Of a stretch of DNA of 64,000 bases, positions 46,248 to 56,984 are shown piece by piece. The notes under the pieces were generated by a model. It was not told the origin of the DNA, did no database searches, and was given only the letters and a program-made list of their open reading frames with translations. Position numbers and translations under genes: made by a program. Source of the DNA: Clavaria fumosa. Lineage: Eukaryota; Basidiomycota; Agaricomycetes; Agaricales; Clavariaceae. The stretch lies in the NCBI GenBank assembly GCA_951802425.1, contig OX637801.1, forward strand, positions 620,001-684,000, in the 5' to 3' direction. Position 1 is the stretch's first letter. Every line of letters begins with the position of its first letter.

Positions 46248-47721
46248 TGTCAGGATCCATTCATTTTTCCCATACCCAAGCCGACTCTACCAACATCTAC
46301 GGCCCTCCCAACGACCCTCTACCACCTCGCGAGCCCCTCTACACGCTTCCGAAACCCGCTGTCCCCTTCCAACCTTTCCCGCACTCACACAACACTCGCG
46401 ACCACCATGCCATACTCGCGACTCCTCCCTTTATCTTATTCCACACACATACCTTGCCCGGACCCACCAATCTTACATGCGACACGACGTTGCACGTCTT
46501 CTTCCGCCAGCACGTGACTTGCCGTGCGGCACCCCTGGCGCTACCACTACCAGCGCCAATACGTTACCAGCATTACGACCGTTACTCGCGTTACCAGTGT
46601 TACCCATGTGACTACCCACCCATAGGTCACCTGCGTCACTAGCATCACTCACGTGATCGCTCTTATGATCTCGCGACCTTAACACTCAAACGCGCCACCA
46701 ACGGTCAGCTGTATATACACTTCAAATATGCATCCCTTCTTCTCCTCAGCCGTCTATAATTACATTACTTATGATCCGAGAACCCCTCCGTAGTTATAGC
46801 GACGTATATACTTATTTAACTAGGTCGCGACCCGTGACAGGTCATCTTCGCGACCTTACTTATGCATACCCAACCCCTCGCGACCTTAGTAGAACACGTG
46901 CCTAGTCACTTTATGACTAAACATACCCCGTACTACTATAGTCTTGTCACCTGGCGACCTCTGTACTTTCCCTTTTTCGTTGTACTCTCTGTACGCACGT
47001 ATATAAGTCTCGCATGTATTTCTCGTACTGTAGACTTGATATTGACGCACATTGGTTTAAGCTTGAGGCTAGTACGCCCTTTGAGCTTGGAACCACCGTG
47101 ATTGATAGGTCTTGTCTCTCTTGGTGACCACAAGATCACCAAGACACACTCTACTCTGTTCTAACTCGTCCTCTGCGCTTGTACAACTTGCGCAATCTAA
47201 GTATTCTTTATTATTCATCTTGGTACTGATCTTGGAACCCTACAGGTTCACCCGTCGGTTGGCAAAGTTATCGCCTTCACCGACACATTTCTCAACACTG
47301 TCACGACCACCGCAACCCTTCCAACATTGTCTATTTCTTTCACCTCGTCTTTTTCCTTCTCTACGCTTCGTCGGTCGACCTCGCGACCTTCTCAGTGTTA
47401 TCACTTTCTCCCACCTCGTCTATTCCTTTCTTCACGCTTTGTCGGTCGACTTTGCGACCTTCTCAGCGTCACCCATTTCTCCCCTCCTCATCAATCACCT
47501 CCTTTATACTTCGTCTACCAACTTCACGACCTTCCAGCGACGTCTCCTCCTTTTATACTTGCCTTTCTTCGCTCTTACATCTTCTCAGACGTCTTCGCGA
47601 CCTTCTGGGACCGAGCATTCTCGACTGTGCTCAACAGTTGATTGGTCTTAGCGAGTTTTCAAGACTGGTCACCAACGAGTCGATCTCCAGCATTACTATC
47701 GAGATGGGACAGGCCCTAACA
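46248..47721 (+). repeat. 3' LTR of D2
   Basis: TGTCAGGATCC...GGCCCTAACA, 1474 bp, after the polypurine tract gaaggggggg. It lacks the 51-bp deletion of the 5' LTR. Confidence 0.92.
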
Positions 47722-48583
47722 GAAACATCACACATACCGACTATCCGGATATTCTGGGATCCAAGGCAATTGCGTCCGACACCGTCCAATAATGTCTGAT
47801 AAATATCTGATATTGGACTCTCCGGTCTCCAATCCCCCATGATGATCACAGCCTGCAGGTCACACACACCGCCCATGCCTTTCTATTTCATCACTCCAGC
47901 ATGGTCAGCGCTCAACATACTCACTATTCCATTCCCATTCCCTTATTTCATATACCATGCTGTAAATTTCATATTGTGATCCCTTTCAACCATTCAATCA
48001 TTTAAATGTTTCAACCCTTTTTGCAGTACTTTGCCCATTGTTCCTAGTACCCCTTTTCTGTACCAGCCACACTTTCCTTCAGTTTACGAGCGGTCCAGAC
48101 ATTTGCTAGTTATTGGACATTTCATTCCTCCGAACCGCATGATTCCTTTATGAATTAAGACCCCTATATGACCTTATACATGATGTCGCATTGCCCTCTG
48201 TAGCCTCCAGACATTTCCGTAGAACTGGATTTGCTGTACTCAGAAAAATGTATATAAGTACATACCAGACTCTATGGAAAGGCAGTTTTTCCGACCGTCA
48301 TCATCTTACTTTGACATTAAAAAAGACTCACCCTTTGTTGTATCTCTCGATTTGCTGGCCTTCGTCGTCACCGGCCCCTTGAACCTTCGATCCGGACATC
48401 GCATTCTATCGGACTCTGCACTGGACACTTCGGACAAACGTATATTCTCACTTTCTAAATTTCTTACACTCAACCTCTATATCCTCCGAGGTTCTGTTTA
48501 GTGTCCCTGTTGTGTAACAAGACCCCTTGAAGAACCTGGCCGCAAACACCTAGTTGCAGCCAACACCCGTTCAGCCTACTACA
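47722..48583 (+). repeat. 3' LTR of element C, right fragment
   Basis: Continues the C LTR after the gaaac duplication through the TATA box (tgtatataag near 48249) to CCTACTACA. Upstream fragment at 36885-36918. Confidence 0.88.
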
Positions 48584-48669
48584 CTGCGGCAAATGCCATA
48601 TACTGCCTACAGCGGTCCTATGGCAACACTATCATATCAGCATTAGAGCCAAGAGGTTGGGTGACTTAC

Positions 48670-48939
48670 CACCAATCACTGGGCGTCATCTGCCCACGCC
48701 CGCAGCTCCTTCACCTCTGTCACCACCTCGAATTCCGCCCGCAGGTCCGTTTGGGGGGGGAGAGACCTCTCCGCCATCAGCGAATGCCGGGTTTGGAACT
48801 TGGCAACAATTTCACGCAAAAGAGGAAGGAGGGGGTGGAGAGTAGGTGCCATGATGTTGCGATTGAACAAGAGGCACAACTCTACAGAAAAAGAAAATCG
48901 AGCACCACCACGAATCAACGGAATCACGTGACTGGTCAT
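48670..48939 (-). pseudogene. Antisense gene of element B, 5' exon
   Basis: Reads from ATG 48939, or more likely the in-frame ATG at 48852 (MAPTLHPLLPLLREIVAKFQ), to a donor GTAAGT at 48669-48664. A TGA falls just before the donor, where Arg is plausible. The intron runs to the element C insertion at 48584 (ttgccgcag). It lies about 45-130 bp inside the 3' LTR of B, as in C and D. Confidence 0.6.
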
Positions 48940-48984
48940 GTACAGGCCTGCCTCACAGGAGCTCGGCTCCTAGGGAGGAGGTAC

Positions 48985-49713
48985 TGTCACGACCCAACAC
49001 ACCCCGTTACGGGCCGCCCGACACGTCTTCACACTCGACGACTGCTCCTGACTTGATTCCGCCGCTCGACGATCACCCTGGACCTACAATCAGCAATTCC
49101 GCATGCGGGCCGTAATTCCGACGGACTCCGCGGGCTTCGCTGTTGTTCGGCCAATGTTGGGAAGCCTTGGGAATGAGTGGAGTCGGTTTAGGACCTGCAA
49201 GGTGGCCTCTAGACGAGCTAACGAAGGCACATCGACGATATTAGGCTTTGGGGTCTGGATACGGTGGCTGAAACGTGTTTCCGGACAATTTCTTAATATT
49301 TGTTTTATGACTTCTTCTTTGTAGATCTTCTTCGATACTATCCCATTTTAGATATTTACCTACTATATAAACCTCAGAGCTGTAGTAGATACTACAGCAT
49401 ACAACATAAACTTGATTACCCGCTTATGCACAAGGATTGCTGTCAAGAGCTGCCTCAGGTACTTGACTGGGCATCGCATAATGGCCACCCTCTTGTGTGG
49501 TCCCTGGGTCAATACCCCTCCTTGTGTTGTCCCACTACCTCCCACCTTCTCCTGTCATACCCACACCTCTTCCCGTCGCAGCTCGCGTGCGGAATCCCTC
49601 CTTACCGTCGGAATTACCACTACACCCTCCCTTCTTACCGTCGGAATTACCGCTACGCCCTCCCTCGCTGTCGTTTACACTTGTATTTTGGTGGAATTGA
49701 CCTACTCTTGACA
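48985..49713 (+). repeat. 3' LTR of element B
   Basis: TGTCACGACCC...CTCTTGACA, 729 bp, after the purine tract gggaggaggtac. It keeps the TATA box (TATATAA, 49364-49370) that the 5' LTR has lost. Confidence 0.9.
49364..49370 (+). promoter_or_regulatory. TATA box in the 3' LTR of B
   Basis: TATATAA 32 nt before the (mutated) self-primer segment agcatacaacata at 49396. Absent from the 5' LTR by a deletion of about 61 bp. Confidence 0.55.
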
Positions 49714-49718
49714 CTGCT

Positions 49719-49931
49719 CCGACTTCTGGTTCACAGTCATCACCTCACCCATCCCAACAGCCACACACACAACAGTTACAGCAACAACAACAGCAGCAGC
49801 AGCAACAGACATTCTACCACTACTATCCTCCTATGCCATACCATCACCACCCACATGCGTATGGCGCATTGCCTCTCCCTGCTATTGGGTCCATAGTGCC
49901 CCACAACAAGCATGACAGCTTAGATTGGTAG
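49719..49931 (+). pseudogene. His/Gln-rich host protein, right part after element B
   Basis: The frame of the left exon resumes exactly after B and the ctgct copy (APTSGSQSSPHPSQQPHTQQ, then ten Gln, then TFYHYYPPMPYHHHPHAYGA) and ends DSLDW-TAG at 49931. An intron could start there (gattg/gtaggt). Shared Gln/His/Pro composition on both sides and a perfect frame join show one split exon. Confidence 0.65.
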
Positions 49932-50157
49932 GTGTTAATTGTTGGACAAGTGACAGGTGCACATGTTTGCCACCAGCATTTTGAGCATGTGATTCTACTC
50001 AGAATTATGAAGTTGCTTTGCATCAACTTACAGTAATTTGGTTACTGACCATGTCTTTTCATGTCTTCATTGGCACATGTACAATTTTTCAAACTACATC
50101 AACTATTGTTACAAGATGACATGATGGCTGACAATTCAGCACAAAAGGACAAAGCCA

Positions 50158-53100
50158 CTATGTCATAAAGTCCATTCGGGAGGCAGCACTCTTTGCAGCT
50201 TTAGCCTTCTTCTCAAGTTGTGGAACAGAACTGAGATCAGTCGGATTTGCACGCTTGACAGCTGTGGACAATTGTCATAAAGGTAATGGCAATCAAGTCA
50301 AGAGACTTACAAGATCTGCCACCTTGGATCTTGGGAGTGGGCAGTTTGACTTTGGATGTTGATGCTATGTAGTATTGAATCAGCCAGTTTCAGATGAAGG
50401 TGACATTAACTCACCCTTCCCAATAATAGGCATGATACCTGGATTGGTATGTGTGAATGGACCTGGGAAATTGGACAAGTAGAGGTGCTCACGTTTGCCA
50501 CCACCACTTTTATAAGCTGAGTCTATACAGAATAATGAAGATGAAGATGCCCCAAACAAACAGAGTCTGATCACTGACCAATGCTGTCAGAGTCAGTGTC
50601 ACCTAAGGCAATAGAATGTCAATCAAATCAAATATTTTGAAGAGACCCTTACTATTAGAGTGATCTGTAATAACGCCAAAATCAGTCAGAATGCGCGAGA
50701 AAGACGCGTCTTTTTCGCGGCACGCACCTTGCGAGCCAGGTCCACTGGTTTCTAGTTCCACTGATGTGTCAGGTAGAGCTACAATTAATGATGAAAGACA
50801 AACCCTGCTGGCCAACATCAGACGTAACTGGTAATGCAAATACGTCAGATTGCTGCGTAAAAGACACGTCTTTCTTGCGGGACTTACATTGAGAGACAGC
50901 TTCAGACGTTTCTAACAGGTATAGTTGTTGGTGAGAATGGGACTTCTGACAACAGGATTGCTTACCTTGTGAAATGACAAAAGATGAGTCTGACATATCT
51001 CATTTAATGACACCAATGAGAAACTTCATATAAGGGACGAACCAATGTCCTCTGGAGCACTATCATCTGAAACCATATTGAGAATCAGTCAGGATCCATG
51101 AGGATTATGGTCTTACTGGTGTCAAAAGTGACGTGTCCCTTCCCCTTCCCCTGATCAAGAGCAAGTTCTGTTGGAATGTCAGTATATTGCCAGTGGAAAG
51201 ACAATTGGAGACCCAGACTGGCTGTAAAATAATATCAGTAGTGGTACACAGTGGCATTGTGGCCAACTCACATTTCAAAATGTCGCCCAGGGCTGAATCT
51301 GAGTCTCCTGATATAGGTGATGAGTCAGAAACCAAGTCAGATATGAGAACTAGTCATACCCTTGGGCACTTTGGACTTGGCAACTTTTGCACCTTTGCCT
51401 TTTAGACGATATTCATGATCATCCTCAGACTCTGTGTCTGGGCTTGACTCTCCTGGGCGGTCATAGGTTTTCTTGTCTTCGATGGCCCTGGCAAATTTAT
51501 ACACTGAAGGTTTGTGCATGTCGTTGTAGAAATGGGCAACAGAAACAGTATCCTGAGCACGGAGGCGGTTTCGTGCCATATTCAAGTCTGCAGCCTACAA
51601 CCAATGAGGTAAAGTTGCAGCACAAGATTTGATTGAAGGTTTCTCACCTTGGCCAAGGCCTTCAACCGTTTAGAGACCTCAGCATCCACTAAGCTGGACA
51701 ACTTCTTCCCCTTCCCAGGGTGGACTCGAGCAGCAGAAGACTTTTCGAATGAATTGATAAACCGCTGGAGCTGAAGGCGGTCATTGTCTAGAAGTTGCTC
51801 CATCTTCAGCTGATCCTCCATCTTCCCAGCCATTTCACCACCAGCTTCATCATCATGGCCATGTGCACTGTACTCTAGCTCATCCCACCACAGCCAGTGG
51901 TTGACGGTTTGAGAAAGCACATTGTTCAAGTTGCGCATTGTCCCTTCTGAATCAACTACACTCTCCAAGCTTGAACGAATCTTGGCGCTATGGCTTTGCA
52001 TAAGAGTAACACGATAGCCTTTTCGGGCTTGAATATCTTCGATTATTGCAGCTTGTGCAATAGGTTTGAAATCGCGGGAAACGTTCTTGCTGTCACGATA
52101 CCAAAGGATGGGGGTATGGTTCAAGACCCGAGCACCTTTAATGTTCTCTTTGAGCTTGGCAGGACGTTGGGCAGCACGGTGAACTGTCAGATCTGCCTTC
52201 TTCTGTGCTGCATCCAAAATAACTTTGGCTGCCTTTTGCTTCAAAGCAGTGGCAGATTTGTGTTGCTCTGCAGCTTTCTGAAGGACAAGCATCGCTGCAG
52301 ACATCTCCTTTCGGAGTGCCATGACCTGGGTAGTGGTGTTGGCCATGTTTTGCATAAGAGTCTTTAGGATTTCGCTGCGGCCAGGTTCATGGAGCATCCA
52401 TTCGTCGGAAGCAAATGCACTTGCAATGCCTCCTTGTACGTTCGGACGGTGCAGATGGCGAGTGTGTCGAAGAAGCCACACTTCCAATTGGGCCAGTTGA
52501 CTGCTGTGCTGGTCCCAAATGACTTGAGTGACCTGTTAAAGATTAGTGAAATGTGATGTAAGTATGATAATTGATACTAACTCGTTGAACTGTCTGAAGT
52601 GGATTCTTCAATTGAGAGGATGATGATAAGAAGACAGCCTTGAGGGAAGCTAAATATAGTCAGAATGGAGGTGAAAGGAATGAAAGGCAATTTTGCTTAC
52701 TAGAATAATCTAAAGAAGTTCCAACTGCTGTCTTGTAGTCTGCCAGTGGTTCGAACCAACGTACTATCTGTTCAAGAATATTAGCAATGACATGTCTTGT
52801 ATGTGGCAAGAGGCTGGATGTAAAGATTACTGCATAACAGACATGTCTTTTATGCAGAAAGACACACAAATGGGCGTATTGCCGCGTAAAAGACGCGTCT
52901 TTCACGCGGGAATACACGCAAATGGGTGTATTGCCGCATGAAAGACGCGTCTTTCATGCGGCGAAGAGCCCATATCTCAATCTTGCCGCATGAAAGACGC
53001 GTCTTTCATGCGGCAAGAATGTGATATGGGTTCGTTGCCGTATGCCAGACTGGTTGGAATAATGCATGTGAATGCTCACCTCTTTGATTGCCTGAGGGGT

Positions 53101-55285
53101 CTTGTTCAGCAGATCGTTGATTCGTAATGCAACGGACTTTGTGAGCAGCGGCAATGGAACTGATCCTCCTTTCGGTTGCCACTGCAAGGCAAATAAAATG
53201 CGAGACGAAACTTCTTTCAGCCGTTCGATGATAGCAGCATCTGTGTTTTGGCCAACTCGCTCTGACAGCAATTCAATGACCAGCTTTGAGTATTCTTTCA
53301 TATTGTGCTGGACAGCTTCATCATCTGTGCCAATGTCAGTCCCCAAGGGGAATGTACTCAAAAAAATGTTATCAATTTCCTCCAATAATTCATCTGTCCA
53401 CATCGACAGATCAGCCTTGAACCCTGAGAAGTTGTCAGGGGGGAGGAAAATGTCTGGTAGGTTTGCTTCGGGTATTCCAAGAAATGAGCAAACCACAGCA
53501 TCCAAAGGGGGGTGGTTGTTCTGCTTGGCTGCCACAAATTTGCCTGCCAAATCAGCTGCATGGGGAAATTTGCCAGTGCATTTGACACAGTTAACCATCA
53601 CATGGAACATGTGATTGATGATATTGCAGAAGATCTGAGGAAGTATGAGTATTTCAAGTGTCTTTACATTTGTGGGGAGGTGGGACTCACCACTGCATGC
53701 ACGTCAATAAGGTCACGAGACCATTTGATTTGCATGAGTTGTGATGAGCGGAAGTGTAATCCAAAACTGGACAACTGGAGCCAGCACTGCGTAACACTTT
53801 CACTCGCGACAATGACATTGAGTCGCGAGTTCTTCTTTTGTGTAATGACACGCTCCTGGTACTCCTTGTATGCAGCACCCCATGGTTGTCCTTGGTTCAG
53901 GGAGTCCCTCAGAACACGAAGTGCGTAGGCCATGAACTCTTCATCGGTTTCACCATAAACAAACAATGACTCATTGCGTGATATGATGTCAACATATTTG
54001 GTGTCCTTCTCACCCCCAGGCATGATAATGGCTGTTGGATGAAGAAAGTATGCAAAGGATTAATAGACAATGATATGGCCACTCACATTTTTTGAAAATC
54101 CTCACTCCCCATAGGCCTATAGTGGGTAGCAATTGCTCAAGTTCCTTGAGTTGAGCTTGGATGTCTTCAAGCTCAATGGAAGGGTCAGGTGTGTCTTCAC
54201 CCATCTACAAATCCTTATAAGTGTACACTTCAAATGCTTGCCACAGCAATTACGCCTGGTCACATTGTCTATAATGGATAACATGACAATTGGCGAATTC
54301 GCCGCAGAAAAGATGCGTCTTTTCCGCGGCAATTGCGCCGATCGTCATGTTGTCGATAATAGACATCACGAAGACTGGCGTATTTGCCGCAGAAAAGATG
54401 CGTCTTTTCCGCGGCTATTGCGCCATGTCACTATGAATAATAGAGAACATGACAACCGGCGAATTTGCCGCGGAAAAGACGCGTCTTTTCCGCGGCAATT
54501 GCGCCGGTCGTCACATTGTCAATAATAGACAATGTGGCGAAATGGATATTTGCGCGCAAAAGACGCGTCTTTTGTGCGGTGAGATTCGCACCTTTGTTGT
54601 GTCAATCTTCATCAGAAACTCTTGGCGTTCCCTGAGCGCCTTGATCTGTTCTTCAACCTTCACTGCCCACAGCTCCAATGCCTTGACTCGATGGTGCCCT
54701 CCAGCCATTTTGAGGATGCTTTCACGTCCTGCATCTGTCAATGCCAGTGGACGCAACCACTCGCCTGCATGCATGTCACTGGACAGAGAGTCCCACTTGA
54801 TGGCATCGTCGTCTGCAACAACGTCCATAAAATTTTCTGGCAATAGATACTGGGGACCATTTGTCAAGAACGAGGTGAGCATTTCTTCTGCCTTGGACAT
54901 GATGAGGGGCCGCTTGTTCCAAACTCCGAATTTGACTTTGTCGGCTTGGTGCATTCGCAGCACATCCATGACTGCATACCCAGCTGTCAAACGATGGATT
55001 TGCAGCTTTACTGCAACCTGTGTCTTCCCTAGCTGTGCAGCAGTCATTGATGAGGAGTCAATTGTGACTCCCTCAACTCCCTAGCAATGACATTTGAGAG
55101 ACAGATGTCCAAAAGGCATAAAAACTATGACTCACAGGTTGCGCAGCCTTCATGTCACCCCCATGCTTATCAATATCCATCATGTCTTCAGCCCTCACAG
55201 GTTGTGGGGCATCTGTTGCCTCTGGCACAGGTGCAGCAGGCATCGTGCGAGGGTTTTTACGAGTGCTAGAGGCCCGGGGAGACAT
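50158..55285 (-). CDS. Multi-exon gene with a ParB-like motif; function unknown
   Basis: Exons by eye: 55285-55136, 55080-54592, 54204-54087, 54031-53691, 53634-53080, about 52795-52701, 52649-52582, 52532-51648, 51594-51360, then small exons (about 51309-51274, 51222-51118, 50545-50418 and others) to the TAG at 50160-50158. Most introns are 49-56 nt; two are large (54591-54205 and 53079-52796) and hold palindromic repeats. The protein starts MSPRASSTRKNPRTMPAAPV. Exon 2 has ESILKMAGGHHRVKALELW, like the GxxR/HR box of ParB/sulfiredoxin-fold proteins, followed by coiled coil. Later: FVYGETDEEFMAYALRVLRD and WLWWDELEYSAHG. The end is basic (KRANPTDLSSVPQ; KKAKAAKSAASRMDFMT). No frame damage was noticed in the main exons. 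It could be a host gene or cargo of a large transposon. Confidence 0.68.
50693..50720. repeat. Palindromic repeat 1 (AAAGACGCGTC core)
   Basis: 28-bp near-perfect palindrome with arms CGCGA/TCGCG around GACGCGTC, inside the 3' part of the ParB-like gene, between exons. Confidence 0.7.
50853..50880. repeat. Palindromic repeat 2
   Basis: Diverged member: CTGCGTAAAAGACACGTC then TTTCTTGCGG, between exons of the same gene. Confidence 0.6.
52796..53079. repeat. Intron carrying palindromic repeats 3-5
   Basis: Palindromes at 52881-52910, 52933-52962 and 52982-53017; the last is a perfect 36-bp palindrome. All share AAAGACGCGTCTTT. Arms read GCGTAAAAG/CTTTCACGC in the first and GCATGAAAG/CTTTCATGC in the others. 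They enlarge an intron of the ParB-like gene to 284 nt. Confidence 0.72.
54205..54591. repeat. Intron carrying palindromic repeats 6-9 in tandem
   Basis: Palindromes at 54301-54330, 54386-54415, 54467-54496 and 54552-54579, spaced 85, 81 and 85 bp. They lie in tandem units that also share gacaatgtggcg-like spacers. Arms are CGGAAAAG/CTTTTCCG or CAAAAG/CTTTTG around GACGCGTC. The intron of 387 nt is about seven times the usual length here. Confidence 0.72.
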
Positions 55286-55289
55286 TGGT

Positions 55290-55640
55290 GGTGGTGGTAG
55301 AGGTCAAAGAAGCAAAATGATGCGATCGATGATGCGATCGATGACCTGTGTGCAGGGGCTAAGGGTTGTGTGCATGGGAATTTAGTCACATGTGCGTGGG
55401 AATTTAGTCATGTGACATAAACTATTCCCTCTGACTACTTGATAAATATATATGGTTACAAACAGGACAGTGTATTTGGTGCAGGTACAACCAATTTACA
55501 TCATCCTTCAGATGCATTGTTTGTATACCAACTGACTCAAGTTCAATTAGGGCTCTAGTCCCTCTGACCTAAGCCAATGCATTATCTTCTACAACCAAAC
55601 ACATCCCTTAAACAACAAGCTTTAGATTGACAAAGACTTT
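55290..55640. other. Intergenic stretch left of the helicase fragment
   Basis: AT-rich, with a short tandem atgatgcgatcg near 55317-55341 and no gene seen. It probably holds the promoter of the ParB-like gene, whose start is at 55285. Confidence 0.4.
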
Positions 55641-55644
55641 GGGA

Positions 55645-56050
55645 TTACACCTGTTTGCAAGATAGCTGGCCACATGACTGAAACAAAAAAATTGACCTAA
55701 AAACTTTTGAGTCATATCTCACTCAATTTTGGGTCAATCAGTGAGAGATCCCCAAAGAGCCAACACAAAGTGCAACTTTACTCCTGGCTCTAATGGCAGC
55801 AGCAACAGCATTGCATACATATGTCTTACCCCCACCACCTGCACTGTGTAGGAAGAGACACTTGCCCAATTTCTGATCAACAGAGGTCATTACAGCCTTT
55901 TCAGATTCACCTTAGGCAAGGTCAGTTGTGTGGTAAATCTGAAAAGATCTCAATGATTGACCCAAAATTGAGTGAGACATGACTCAAAAGTTTTTAGGTC
56001 AAATTTTTTTGTTTCAGTCATGTGGCCAGCTATTTTGCAAACAGCTGTAA
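55645..56050. repeat. Inverted repeat flanking a helicase fragment
   Basis: Arms 55645-55740 and 55954-56050 are nearly perfect reverse complements (paired positions sum to 111694-111695, one base indel in an A run). The 213 bp between them hold the helicase fragment. No convincing target duplication was found. Confidence 0.75.
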
Positions 56051-56151
56051 GATATCTTTACACAAAGACATGTCTTCCTCAGGCTGCTGGAGCAACCTTG
56101 AGTTAGATGCAATTTCTTCAATGACTCCAATTGAACAGAATAGAGCCATGA
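55751..56151 (-). pseudogene. Helitron/Pif1-type helicase remnant, broken by an inverted repeat
   Basis: Two coding pieces on the minus strand. Piece 1 (56151-56036) reads MALFCSIGVIEEIASNSRLL then QQPEEDMSLCKDILQLFAK. Piece 2 (55905-55751) reads VDQKLGKCLFLHSAGGGGKT, with Walker A AGGGGKT, then NAVAAAIRARSKVALCVGSL. LFLHSAGGGGKTY and KVALCVGSLGIS match motif I and the next strand of Pif1-family helicases, as in Helitron Rep/Helicase proteins. No Rep domain or further helicase motif is seen. It could come from a host PIF1-like gene, but the decay and setting favour a transposon. Confidence 0.6.
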
Positions 56152-56304
56152 TCTTTGAAACAATTGATACATAAGAATGAATGATGTTGACCAGCTAACA
56201 CCCATTGTATTCTGGCCTGATGCCTGCATTTCAAAGGCTACTTGGACATGTTGCGGTTCAATGAAGTGTTGGTATATTATGCATATAAGTTGTGCCTCTG
56301 GCAA

Positions 56305-56980
56305 GAGACTGGTTGAGTGGTCAACAGATACCTTTCCATGTCAAACAGAGGGTGGTCACCAATGCACAGATGACAACCAGTAATGAATGACAAGTATCTT
56401 GTACAAGGCCAATTGAGATGTTAGATTCCAAGAGCAGATCAATGTACAATATATGCATTAACTACAAGGTTTCAGCATTATTACTAAGCCCACAAATTGC
56501 CACAATGTCTGAAACAGGATATAGCCATGGAAAAGACAGGTTTTTTGTGAGGTGTAATTCACATTTTGCAGATTACATCAAATGGAGAGCATACTAACTT
56601 GCATATTGTTCAAATACTATTGCACTCCTAGTGTAATGCACATTACTTTGAATAACTTATTGTTTGTCACTTTGAATAATCTTGGACCTGCCACTCTCAT
56701 CAACTGATAATATAATGCCCATTGCCCCAATCTGAACTAGCCCTGAGTTAATTACTTCCATGGCTAATAATTCAATACTGATGGGTAGTCCTCAGCTCTC
56801 CAGAATGACATGCTGTCAAATGTCTCCATGTCCTGATCAAAATCATTGTAAGCAGAAATGTACAGATGATGAATCTCAATGTTGCTGCACCAAAGAAGTT
56901 TTTTATTGTAGCACAATGCACCCATTGATTGCACTGTGTCAATTATTGCGGCAAGAAATGAAACTGTGATAAATCTCTAT
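56305..56980. other. AT-rich stretch, no gene recognised
   Basis: A few short frames without coding character; nothing with a recognisable motif. It may be the decayed remainder of the helicase-bearing element. Confidence 0.4.
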
Positions 56981-56984
56981 ATTA

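Larger units (their letters stand above)
36919..47721 (+). mobile_element. Ty3/gypsy chromodomain retrotransposon D2, complete but decayed
   Basis: 10.8 kb with LTRs 36919-38351 and 46248-47721 and a perfect 5-bp duplication gaaac (36914-36918 and 47722-47726), inserted in the 3' LTR of C. It encodes gag, pol with chromodomain, and an antisense multi-exon gene, then the polypurine tract aaggggggg (46236-46244). It is the reference copy for the truncated D1. Confidence 0.93.
19065..48583 (+). mobile_element. Ty3/gypsy retrotransposon C with two nested D elements
   Basis: 5' LTR 19065-19954; 3' LTR split into 36885-36918 and 47722-48583 by D2. Internal order: tRNA-type primer site, gag, protease, RT, RNase H, integrase, antisense gene, 3' LTR. 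No chromodomain is visible. Candidate target duplication is 4 bp: ccgc (19061-19064) against ctgc (48584-48587), one C-to-T change. Pol is split by D1 at 25474 and rejoins at 34563. Confidence 0.88.
10697..49713 (+). mobile_element. Ty3/gypsy chromodomain retrotransposon B with nested insertions
   Basis: The outer element is bounded by LTRs 10697-11334 and 48985-49713 and a perfect 5-bp duplication ctgct (10692-10696 and 49714-49718). B's own sequence is 10697-18070, 18965-19064 and 48584-49713. The rest is a solo LTR of family C and a full C element with two D elements inside it. The insertion splits a host exon whose frame rejoins exactly once B and one duplication copy are removed. Confidence 0.9.
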
